Positions 37,446 through 47,600 of a stretch of DNA of 64,000 nucleotides are shown here, one piece after another. Position numbers and translations under genes: made by a program. Numbering within the stretch: the first letter of the stretch is position 1; the number at the start of each line of letters is the position of its first letter. Under the pieces are notes generated by a model, which was not told where the DNA came from, made no database searches, and saw only the letters and a program-made list of their open reading frames with translations. Source of the DNA: Smittia aterrima (Eukaryota; Arthropoda; Insecta; Diptera; Chironomidae); contig CP093829.1 in assembly GCA_033063855.1 (NCBI GenBank), positions 23,715,537-23,779,536 on the forward strand. The letters are read 5' to 3'.

Positions 37446-37547
37446 TTTCTTCACCGCAATTTGAAAAAGCTTTTGTTTACTTTGCCTGTTTCTTAACGAG
37501 AGTGTGTTTCTAGCGAACTGCGACAACTTTAGTCCGAGCTTGGAACA

Positions 37548-38353
37548 ATGATTGTAAGAATATTCTCGTCCTTAGTAATTTTACTTGTAAGTATCAGTTC
37601 AGACTTGTCAGCTCATGTGATTTATTAACTGCGTAGTGTCCTCCTTCAGAACAGTTACCACGCGATTCCCTGCGACTTCAAATATGTCGAGTTTGATCCA
37701 TCGTGTTCAGAAAACATTTCAGAGAGCATTGACTTGGCATGTCTTAAAAATGCTCCTCGATCGCTGCCCAATGAATCTTTTGATTGCTTTGAGAAAGATG
37801 TGAGATTGAAATCTCAAGAACGAACAACGTAAGCAGACATTTCTGTGAAAACTGAGTCAATCTGATTTAATTTTCTTCCAGTAAACCTCCTGTCGACCAG
37901 CAATACATTTTCGCTAATTCACCCGATGACAGTGATTACGAGGATATTGAGTCAACATGTCAAGTAAGCCGAAGAACGATTCAACCAAGAGCTTTAAACA
38001 ATATCTACAATAAGCTAACAAAAGTCATCAATACTTCTAGTTTCGTGCAATCAATTACAATTGAGCAATGCTTGTGAGTTCAGTTTAATAATTTCTCTTA
38101 TTAATTTTTTAATTTCTTTTCTTTCCCGACAATCAGAAGCAAACACGAGCCTTGCTACAGTGGGTCGAACCCTCCTATAGGAAAGAAACACATTTGTCGT
38201 CAAAAGCACGTGAAAATCACTTTAAAAGCTTTAGGAGAAGGAAATGTCATCGTTGACGAGCAGTTTTATTATCCATCGCATTGCGTCTGCGAGCTCGTAA
38301 GAATTAAGAAGAAACATAAAAAATGTTTTAACGTTGAGAGAAATAAAAATTAG
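37548..38353 (+). CDS. Spätzle-like cystine-knot protein F (long class, four exons)
   Basis: Four exons, 37548-37586, 37650-37828, 37882-38073 and 38137-38353, give 208 aa. It has one more intron than B, D and E: a phase-2 intron between prodomain and knot, shared with H. The prodomain has IPCDFKY and FDCFE, plus two further cysteines. The pre-knot linker (IFANSPDDSDYED) is acidic but lacks the Arg-Phe pair of its relatives. The knot (TCQVSRR, EQCL, EPCYSG, ICRQKH, YYPSHCVC) has His in place of the first Cys of CC-x-C. The basic tail has one more cysteine (KKCFN). It is most like H (shared KHEPC and GKK-IC). An AATAAA overlaps the last codons (38342-38347). Confidence 0.85.
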
Positions 38354-38795
38354 TCCAATGGAAGATTGTGAATATTTATGAAATCAATTGAGGTCTTTAA
38401 TCTGTAAACGAGAGAGGGAGAGAGAGCTTTTGTAAGGTCTTCCGATCCTTGCGAAGTTTCTCTTCAATTATTTTGACTAGAAATTCGGTCACAAAATTAT
38501 TTTTCTGAAACAAGTTTTGATTGAAACGTTTGTTTACCACTCAACATTTCAGAGTTCATAACAGTTTACCACCAACAGAGGAGGAGGACGCGAAAGCTGG
38601 TAAAACCCAACGAGAGAGAATTCCGTTGCGTCATAGAATCAAAAACATTCTCAACAGTAAAGTGAATCTTAAAAGTTTGGAAGGGAAAAAACAATTTTAC
38701 AACTCAATCAAAAGGCGCGAGAATAAATCCGAACAGCTCAGTCGATTGAAACATCTCAAAGCATCAAGATCATCTCGACTCAAATTGTTTTAAAA
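38354..38795 (+). other. Gap between Spätzle-like genes F and G with an open basic stretch
   Basis: 442 bases. From a possible splice acceptor (acatttcag ending at 38552) to a TAA at 38791-38793, one frame is open for about 80 codons and is rich in Lys and Arg. It has no ATG and ends two bases before the start of G, in another frame. The predicted initiator of G (A+1 at 38740) lies inside it. See findings. Confidence 0.4.
38740..38771 (+). promoter_or_regulatory. Inr-DPE promoter of Spätzle-like gene G
   Basis: TCAGTC with A+1 at 38740 and AGATC at +28 (38767-38771), a five-of-five DPE match. The ATG is at +57. Confidence 0.4.
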
Positions 38796-39230
38796 ATGTT
38801 ACCGAAAGAAAAGTTATTCGTCTTTGTTGTGTTGTTGTCTGTGACGAGAATCGTTTCTGGGAAGCCATCATCGCCTAGGAACGTCTCGCAAGAGCCAAAC
38901 ATCGAGGTCGATTCACCAAACGAGGAACAATTCGAATCAATGACTCTCTGCAGCTCACGAAAGCATTTCATCAACACTTACGAATTCTTCGACTCATCCA
39001 ATGAGATTTGGGATTTTGATGAGAACATTACGCAAACGATCGAAGTCGAACTTTGCGAAAACGAAGACGCCCCTTGTCTGGATCATCCAAAGCTAAGTAC
39101 AAAGTGCCGACAAAAGTTCATCACGATTCAAGTTCAAGTTGTTTCAAAGAACAAAACGATGTCAGACCTAAAATCAATCAGCATTCCAAGTAACTGCGAA
39201 TGTCTCTATCTTAGAACAAATTTGTATTAA
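38796..39230 (+). CDS. Spätzle-like cystine-knot protein G (short class)
   Basis: One exon of 144 aa. A signal peptide (KLFVFVVLLSVTRIVSG) ends near residue 22. A prodomain of about 28 residues follows, with no cysteine. The knot has exactly six cysteines: LCSSRKHF, the strand TQTIEVELCEN, PCLDH, KCRQKFITIQVQVV and ISIPSNCECLY. Asn replaces the first Cys of CC-x-C. It is the sister of C in this window but lacks C's signal-peptide intron. AATAAA is at 39249-39254. H follows after 630 bases, so the order short-then-long seen at C-D is repeated at G-H. Confidence 0.85.
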   Translation: MLPKEKLFVFVVLLSVTRIVSGKPSSPRNVSQEPNIEVDSPNEEQFESMTLCSSRKHFINTYEFFDSSNEIWDFDENITQTIEVELCENEDAPCLDHPKLSTKCRQKFITIQVQVVSKNKTMSDLKSISIPSNCECLYLRTNLY

Positions 39231-39860
39231 AATTAACTATTTTGTGCTAATAAACAATCAAACGAGAATTTTACGATGAAAATCCCGATTGAATCACAAG
39301 TTGGAATCTTTATTGACAGAAGACAAACGAGTTTCCCCGAGAAATCCTCAATCAGTTTTTGAAACGCAATCAGAGAATGTTTCTCTCGAGCTGCAGTCGT
39401 CAACACGACTCCCGGATTCTGGATTTGAGAGGAAATTTCTTTAATCAATTAAAACGTTTTAGTCGAACGAGTTCGTGTATTTCTTGTTAGAAGAAACTGT
39501 CTAAACAACTTTTGCATTATTCGATGACGTAGAACAACAAACGACCAACAAATTTGATCTTAATTGATTCTCCAATCCTCTTCACCACAACAACAAATCG
39601 AGGCACATGTCATACAAATTAAAGCGCCATGACCCACACGACGTCATAAACTTTCCCACACAGCTCAAAACTTATTTAAGAGAGAACGAAACGAAATTCA
39701 GAAGCTTGACGTTCTCTCAGTCAGAGTCATACTGTCCAAAGATGAACAACGTCGTGTTTTAGAGTTCTCAACTCGCTGTAGAATATTCATTGTGATAATT
39801 TTTTGCCTGTGTCCAAATCGTGTGTTCTTTGTGTCGTCGTCGTTTCATAACAAAACCGAG
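39231..39860 (+). other. Gap between Spätzle-like genes G and H
   Basis: 630 bases. The 3' end of G is at the left. On the right are a TATA-like TTATTTAAG near 39672 and clustered initiator-like TCAGTC / TCAGAG at 39717-39726, with CGTCG at +28 from the second (39750). No ORF is supported. Confidence 0.4.
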
Positions 39861-40709
39861 ATGGTCGTGAAGTGTTTTGTAATTGCGATCGTCGCACTCG
39901 CTTTCGTTGTAAGTGATTTTACAGTTGAAAAGTCCTCTCGATTGGAAAGTTTACGCTTTTACAGAGTTTTGATGTGACGGCGATTGAATGTGATTTTAAT
40001 TACAAAGTTGAGTCCTCATTGAGCATGGAAAGCACAACAAATACCTCCTCGAAAATGCGAAAAAATTCCTCAGCCAAACTCAGAGGTCTTTTTGAATGTG
40101 ACGATGGCTTCGAAACTGATAACGAGTGAGATATTTTAAATTTTTGTTTGTCCAACACTCTCATGCATTCCGGAATTGAGAGACTGGAAACATTGAGAGA
40201 GTTGTGCAAGCTTTGGCTACTCTAACACATGAATTTGTCGTTTGAACTTGAAATAAATGTCCAGCGTCGTTTACAAAAACAGAGTCGGCTTTGATAATCG
40301 ATTTGGCGGTAACGACGACTACGAAGACTCGAGCTCAACAGAATGCATTTCATCTAAAAGGACAATCCAACCAAAGGAGCTGAATACAGTTTACAATAAA
40401 ATGCTGAAGCTTGTGCAGAATCACACGACGATAATTCAATCGATTGAGATCGACGAGTGTGTGTAAGTAATTTCCAGGAAGATCGTTAATGATTCTGAAA
40501 ACAAAAAAAAATCTCTTTGCAGAAATAAACACGAACCTTGTGATAACGGAAATGTTGTTCCGTTTGGAAAAAAGATCATCTGTCGACAGAAATTCGTTAA
40601 AATTCAATTGAAAGCGTTTAACGACAATGGAGATATCGTTGACGAGCTTTTTTATTATCCGTCGCACTGCATTTGTGAACTCGTAAAACCAAAGATGAAG
40701 GCAACTTGA
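39861..40709 (+). CDS. Spätzle-like cystine-knot protein H (long class, four exons)
   Basis: Four exons, 39861-39908, 39965-40125, 40265-40462 and 40523-40709, give 197 aa. This is the last gene of the array. Exon 1 encodes the signal peptide (MVVKCFVIAIVALAFV). The prodomain has IECDFNY and, about 45 residues later, FECDD, with a basic middle. The linker holds DNRFGG, the Arg-Phe pair proposed as the activation site, and then acids (NDDYED). The six-cysteine knot is ECISSKR, DECV, EPCDNG, ICRQKF and YYPSHCIC. His replaces the first Cys of CC-x-C. It shares the extra phase-2 intron with F. AATAAA is at 40718-40723. Confidence 0.85.
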
Positions 40710-42816
40710 AGGAGCAGAATAAAACACTTTTACATCGATTTCACAAAAACATTTATTTATTTTGCTATTCGACATGATTCTCACGGGTTTTTACTCTCTC
40801 AGATGATTAATTGGCAAAAATTTCCACTTCCGAGAATTTACTATCAAATGGAAAGTGATGGAAATTCCAAAATAATTAAAAGAGAAATAATGTTTCGGTG
40901 AAGAAATTATAGATATCTCTCCACAAGTCTTTTTTTTTTCGTGTCGCATTTAATTGCTTCAGCGGCTGAAAACATAATTTCAGTAAATTAGATTGGAAGG
41001 ATTTGTTTTGCAATTCAAAATTTGCATTCGCTCTCCGGCTTTGAATCATATTTTAGAAGATTCAATAATGTAGCTTAGTCAAGCTTTGGAGCGCTGCCAC
41101 ATTTTGAGTGACAGGAAGTAAACAAAGCAATGAGAGAGATTCTCGACGGAGCTTTAATCTTAAAAATTACAAAATAAAAAATTATTCAACTTCAGAAGCA
41201 ACTGAAGTTTTAGCAAAAGCACAATTGTCAATTAAATAATAAGTAACCATCAATATTGTGTCGCTTTGATTATTTCTTTTGATCTTGCATGTTAGCAAAG
41301 AAACTTTAATTCTAATTTCGGTTTTTTGTCTTTTAATTATTTTTCTTGTATAAAAAAGCGCCCTTCTCAACTAGAAAGCTTTCAAGTGTTATCGGATTTG
41401 AAGAACGGTATCACGCGGAGCCTTGCTCTCAGCTTAGATTATTTAAATACGGTCGGTTCACACACATCATCGTCGGGTGGAAAAAAGTGAAATTTCCTTG
41501 GAATTAGTTAACACACAATAAAGTTCACGACATCAAATTAATTGCTTTCTCCTTTTTTGTTCTCGCAAGCACCAAAAAAGCAAATTGTGATTTGAGTTAT
41601 TCTTCTTCTTGCTGTTTGTTTGTTAGTTTCAGTTTCATTGTTGGTGACGGTCTATTAAGTTCATCGATTGTTTTAATTTTCATCTAATTATCTTGATTTT
41701 TGGCTAATAAATGTTTTTTTTTTGTTCTCAGTTTCGTTTGGTCGGTTCATCGCTTCAAATTGTGCAAATTGCTTTAGAATTTTTACGCGTGAAATCCTAC
41801 GAAACTTTCAATTATTTGGTATAAATCGTGAGAGATGATCTCTTTTAAATTTCGTGATAAAAGTGCTTCTAATTTGATTAAATTCCGCTAAATTTTTTTC
41901 GTAACGTGTTTTCATAATAATTTTTGGACACCAAATGTTTTTTTTTACTTTAGCACAATCGTTTCAGCACAAATTCAAATCTTGTCATGAAATTGTTTTT
42001 GCATCCTCAACGTTTACAACGGAGAACATTCATAATTCACATCAATGCATTGGCGAAGCGTCAAACTCTTCAAAATGTGTCATTTATTAATAACTTACAT
42101 TAAAAAATTCATTTATCAATCTCACTCCGAAAATTCTTTCTCTTCATATAAAAAATTGTCTTTGCTTCTTTCACTTTTTACTTCAAAGCTGAGCTTTTAA
42201 CCAGAAAAAAAATCTTTTTTTTTTTCGTTCATCACAAGGTTTTGTTTTTCATTCTCGAATGAAAACTTTTTTTTTTCTATTTCTTAAGAGCGTGTTGCAA
42301 AACATAAAGAAATTAAAAATTCTACAGCAGCAGTTACTTTAAATGTTTTCTTTTTTTATGGCAGACTGCCATTGGCAGTTTGAGAGATAAAAGAAAAAAA
42401 TGTTGACTCTGGAACTTTAGTTTTTCTTTTCCCCATCATGAAAGGAATCTGAGCTATTATCAAGTTTGTAAGATTTGTTTGTTCCTGTTACTTCAATTGC
42501 TAATCGTTACTTTGTGCTGAGATGAGTTTGCAAGTTATTCTCAGAATTGTTTTATCAGTCCAATACACAGAGCGAACGATTATTTACTTTTAACTGATGC
42601 TTATCGTAGAGAAAACAAATGCGACATCTTATTGGAGAGACTTGCTCATCATGTCGACACAGAAAAATCAGAGTGAACAAATAAAAATCAACCATTAAGA
42701 GGCAAATGTGTTGCAAACAGCTGGTCCGCATGTTGTGAGTGATAACAATAAAGTTTACATGTAGCAGTAAGTACCGTGTGGAAAATAACAAAAACAAAAA
42801 ACGTGTTGCGCAAATT
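40710..42816. other. Gap between the Spätzle-like array and the xILK-motif gene
   Basis: About 2.1 kb. The right side probably carries the 3' UTR of the minus-strand xILK gene. At 41440-41490 a TTATTTAAATAC followed by CGGTCGGTTCACACACATC looks promoter-like on the plus strand, but no coding exon was found for it. Long T-runs are frequent between 41710 and 42350. No ORF is supported. Confidence 0.4.
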
Positions 42817-44100
42817 CTATAAATCGTCCAACAACTCTTCACGGCTGCTCTTGCGTGACTTCAATATCGAGCGAATCTCTTCGTTCTCTGATGAGTGATT
42901 CTTCTTCAGAATGGGCTTAGGCATGCGTTCATGCGTCTGATGATCGCTGTCTAATTTTAATATTGGCTTAATATACGACTCACTTTGACTGTCATCAATG
43001 ATTATCATGTCTTTGCAGAGCTCAGCTGCTGCCAGAATCACAGCTTCGGATATTGAAACGTGTTTGGTGGGTTGTTCATTCGATTGATCCGACGGAGTGA
43101 GACTCGGTTTCTTGAGAATTCCTTGAACGCCGCCGGCAGGGGTGTTACAACCTCCCGACGAACCTCCGATTCCTGAACTGTAACCAGCTGCGCTCCCACC
43201 GCCGCTTGAGTCGTAGCTTTTTTGCTTTAAAATGCCATGATGATTAATCTCTTCTGAGCTGTTGCGTCGACGGTTATTTCGCACCAAACATCCCTTTTCA
43301 CTCTCAGACGATGCCGAAGAGGGTGAGTGACTCCGCAAAGATTCGTCGAGTGAACTTCGTTTCTTTAAAATCCCTTGTCGATGCATGGCCCTGCGTTCGG
43401 TTGGTTCAATATCGATGACATTTGGCGAGAATGTGACTAGACTGGCGTTGGAGCTCGTTGAACTGTCTTTGCGCTTTAGAATGGAAACGATTTGATTTGA
43501 TGGCTGCGTGGATGACGAATTTTCTTCGCTCTTACGACGACTGATTGCTGCAGACTGTGCCGAACGACTAATGTGAATTGCGTGGATGTTTCGACGTCGC
43601 GGGTCAACAAGTGAAGAGTCGGATTCGTAAATAACAATATCATCGTCTAGGGAAATGTGTTTACGGCTTTGACGATGTTTCGAACGAATCTTTACACTCC
43701 TTGATGATGACGCTTTGCACGAGCCAGAGCTTGATGATAAATACCTATTGTTCTTGCTATCACTTTCGATTTGTTCGCTATCACACCTTTTACTAATTGC
43801 TAATTCACCAATGTCACTCATGATTTCATCCATTGTAATTTGGTTGTTGTTCAAGTGGCACAAATACTCATCATCGCTTCTCTCAATCAACTGCAGATTT
43901 GTAGGAGTGGTGGGCTTTGATGCGTAGTTCGAGCTCGATGCAGATCCACACGAAAAGAATCCAGAAGACGAGCTAATATTCGACACGGGCGAGATAGCTG
44001 GAAGTTGTGGACACGACTCGTCACTGTCACCATCGCTATCAATATCTTCTTTGATCCGAAACTTTTGGATCTGACCATCATCATCTTTCTTTGTTTCCAT
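42817..44100 (-). CDS. Ser-rich protein with seven xILK (PP1-docking-like) motifs
   Basis: One coding exon of 427 aa, largely of low complexity and probably disordered. It carries (S/G/P)ILK at residues 206, 243, 289, 327, 379, 396 and 411, several followed by basic residues and serine. [GS]IL[RK] is the SILK docking motif for protein phosphatase 1, also known from NUAK kinases (GILK) and inhibitor-2. LVTF (221-224) after the first copy is a weak RVxF-like partner. There is no kinase domain, and the reading frame has its own ATG. A 5'-UTR exon ending at 44378 (donor TAG/gtaagc) and an acceptor (cttacag, exon from 44161) give a short self-contained gene. The PP1 role is inferred from motifs alone. 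The 3' UTR runs toward 42550. Confidence 0.75.
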   Translation of the reverse strand: METKKDDDGQIQKFRIKEDIDSDGDSDESCPQLPAISPVSNISSSSGFFSCGSASSSNYASKPTTPTNLQLIERSDDEYLCHLNNNQITMDEIMSDIGELAISKRCDSEQIESDSKNNRYLSSSSGSCKASSSRSVKIRSKHRQSRKHISLDDDIVIYESDSSLVDPRRRNIHAIHISRSAQSAAISRRKSEENSSSTQPSNQIVSILKRKDSSTSSNASLVTFSPNVIDIEPTERRAMHRQGILKKRSSLDESLRSHSPSSASSESEKGCLVRNNRRRNSSEEINHHGILKQKSYDSSGGGSAAGYSSGIGGSSGGCNTPAGGVQGILKKPSLTPSDQSNEQPTKHVSISEAVILAAAELCKDMIIIDDSQSESYIKPILKLDSDHQTHERMPKPILKKNHSSENEEIRSILKSRKSSREELLDDL

Positions 44101-44627
44101 CGCACTCGGACGACGAGAGAGAGAGACGTGTGAATCAGAGAAATGAAAAGTTGCACTAAGTCTGTAAGTAAACAGGATGAAGAAAAAGATGTGTGAGATG
44201 AAAAATCTTATTCTTAGATGACGCGCGCGTTTTGTGATTTTTTCTTCTGCTCACTCCCGTCAAATGAGTTCATTATCATTTTTGTTTTTTGTTGTTGTAA
44301 CAAGTCGATTTCGAAATTTCACGATTCTTAAGAGTGTCAAAGGCTCCTGAGACAATTCTTCAACTAACAATGCTTACCTATCAGATCCTACGTTTCATTG
44401 AAATGATTTGAAGTTGAAGAGCTCACTTTTTCCTTCTTTATTTGACCATTTCTTTCTTCAGTTTTCTTTTGTTGACTGTCGAAAGTCGAATTTTAAAAGT
44501 TAGTAAAATAAAAATTTGAAGCGCTTTCTGTACGAAAACACCAATCGCCGCTTGTTTTTGTCGTTTAATTATAAAATATTGCATTAGCTTTGAAAGAATA
44601 AGATTTAATAAGTGAAAAGTTGGAATA
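44101..44627. promoter_or_regulatory. Divergent promoter, xILK gene and mus201
   Basis: 527 bases between two divergent start codons. It includes the 5'-UTR intron of the minus gene (44162-44377) and the leader of mus201. No TATA box or initiator stood out. Confidence 0.4.
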
Positions 44628-47600
44628 ATGGGAGTTACTGGCCTTTGGAAGCTGATAGAAGCTTCAGGAAAGCCAGTCCCGTTGGAAACATTGGAGAACA
44701 AAGTTTTAGCGATCGGTTTGTTTACAATTTCACAAATTGTGAAAATCAATTAACAAATCCAATTTAATTGTAGATATCAGTATTTGGCTGCATCAAGTTG
44801 TTAAAGGATATCAAGACAGCAAAGGTGGAAACTTACCTAATGCTCACCTTCTTGGATTGTTCAATCGAATCTGCAAATTACTTTTCTTCCGAATCAAGGT
44901 TTGCTAAGATAAATGTTTTCTGAATTCTTCTGAAACAATCTCCTTTCACAGCCAGTTTTTGTTTTCGATGGAGGAGTTCCAGAGTTAAAGAGACAAACTA
45001 TTGTAAGCTGAACATAATCTAAAGTCATTTGCTTCAGAGAAATAAGAAATCAATTTAATTTCAGGCCAAACGAGCTCAACAAAAAAACAAGATTCAAAAT
45101 GAAGCAGATAGACTTGAAAAGTTGCTGATAGAATCTCTTGCAAGAGAGAAGATTGTTAAGCAAGCTCTTGGCGATCCAGAAAAGCTCAACTTATCTCCTT
45201 CTAAGCTTTCCAAGAATTCAAAGAAAGAAGAACGCGATGATATGTTCAAGCTGCCTCCAGTAAAAGAAGAACTTGCTAATGTAGTTAAAACGGAGATTGA
45301 TGATGAAGAAGATGATGACGATTTCTGTCCAAAGCGTTCGTATGATGTCAATATCAACAAAATTGATGTCACAAGCTCGCAATTTAAAAGTCTCCCAGCT
45401 GACATTCGTCACGATATTCTCACTGACATCAAAGAAACTCGAAAACAGAATTCTTGGGCAAGACTTCGTGAACTTCCTGTTGAATCCGATGACTTCAGTG
45501 GTTATCAAATGTCGCGACTGCTGAGACGACGACAAGTTCAACTTGGTATAGAAGCAGCTGAAAAAGAAATGGGCGGCAAAACTTGGTCTTTGAGCGAATT
45601 AGAAGCAATGCTCAGTGAAGATGGTGTTCTCGAGATGAACGATAAACATTGTCAAAAGATTGCTTCAGATGAAAACACTCGATTCCTTCTTGTTCGTGAT
45701 ATCGCAAAAGCTATGAACGAAGCTAAGAAACAAGACGTTCCATCGACTAGCCAAGCCTCGATTCCTCAGCCGTCAACATCAAAACAATCTGAAACTCTCG
45801 ATGCGGAAGAAGAATTAGATTTACAACGAGCTATTCAACTCTCATTGGAAGAAAATGAATCAGAGGAAAAGGAAACTGACGGAAAAGTTAAACTAAATCA
45901 AGAGCAGCGTCAGAAATTTGGTTCAACGATACAAACTCATGGACTTATCCGAGGATTCATGATGGAATATGCTGAAATGAATGATGCAGATATTCAAGAT
46001 CTCATGGAAGCTACTCAAGTTGATGACGATTGTTTAAACGATTCATTCAAAAAGAAGTTTCCTAAAATCGATGATTACGTTTTATATGGAACTCCGGAGA
46101 AGAACTTTGAACCGAAAGAAGATGAGGAAAACATTTCGAAAACACAGGAAGTCACCATCCTATCAGATGCTGAAGAAAGTGGCGTAAAAGCTGATAAACT
46201 CGTCATTACTGTAGAAGCAGACTTGAAAAACTACAAGAAAGAAGAAGATCTATTCGCGGATATTTTCGAGAAAACTTCTGTTGTCCAAGAAATACCTGAC
46301 GTTGAAGTCGCGTCGATTTCATCCGACGACGATACCTTGCCTTATGAAGTTGCACCAGAGAAAATTGAGGAATTGGATGAAATTATTGCAGCTAATGAAG
46401 AAACCGGAGTCAAGTCAGAAGCAGTTGATGAAGTATCTGCTAATGTATCAGAAAATGAAAAGTTTTGGAGCGAAGCTGAAACAATCGAAGAAAAAATTGA
46501 AGAACCAATCACAAATGAAACGAATATCGAAGATGATACAAACATTCCTGATATTTCGGAGAACGAGAAGTTTTACGCTGATGACGACGATGAAATAATT
46601 TTAATTCCTAAAGAAATCGAGGCAAAACTGAAAACTCCTGAACGAGAAAAGTCGCCACTGCCAGCTAAAGTTCCGTCGCCTTTCTTTGTGAATCGAAAAA
46701 CGCCAACAAGTAAAACGAAAGAGAATTCAGAAGAAAAGAAAGCACCAAACAGCATTTTCATAGCCAAAAATCTGTTTCCAGCTCAAAACGCGATTCAACA
46801 AGCAGTTGATGAACTCAAAAACCAAAATACCTCAGAAGAACTTCAACAAATGAAAATCGATTTAGTTGATCAGCAAAGAAATCTTCTTCAAGAACGCAAC
46901 AAACAGGATCGAATGGGAACGTCAATCACTGAATCAATGAGTCGCGATTGTAAAGATCTTTTGAAACTCTTCGGAATTCCTTACATCGACTCTCCAATGG
47001 AAGCCGAAGCTCAATGCGCTTTCCTTAACATGATCAGCCTCACAGATGGAACAATTTCCGACGACTCCGATATTTGGCTTTTCGGTGGTCAAACTGTTTA
47101 CAAAAACTTCTTCGTCCAAAAGAAAATTGTGATGGAGTTCAGTCATGAAAATATCGGCGAAATGTTTCACCTTGATCGCAACAAATTAATTCAGTTGGCA
47201 ATGCTGGTTGGAAGTGATTACACTGTCGGAGTAAATGGCATTGGCGCTGTTACTGCTCTTGAGATTCTTGCAGCGTTTCCTCCAACTGAAGTCGAAGGAG
47301 GAACCAACGAATATCAATCGTTAGTGTCAAGTCTTAGAAAGTTTCGTGATTGGTTTCACGGAGGCAAAACTGTCGGACCAGGAGGAAAAACTGTTTTGAA
47401 AAGCAAATTGAAGAATGTCGAGTTGTTTGAAGGTTTTCCAAACATAAACGTAGCTCGTGCTTATCTCGAACCAATCGTTGATACAAATACAGATCCATTC
47501 ACTTGGGGATTACCAGACACAGAATCTTTGGTTGAATACGCAAAAGACAAACTCGGCTGGACTCGTTTGAAAACAGAAGAAATCCTGGCGCCAGTCATGA

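Noticed and set aside
38137..38793. Splicing of Spätzle-like F from GAGCTC/gtaaga into the open stretch at 38553
   Set aside because: The donor is phase 0 and the open frame needs phase 2; the join stops after two codons.
42817..44100. The xILK protein as the C-terminal half of a NUAK kinase
   Set aside because: GILK motifs suggest NUAK, but there is no kinase domain here. The gene has its own ATG and leader exon, and the next genes upstream on this strand are unrelated.
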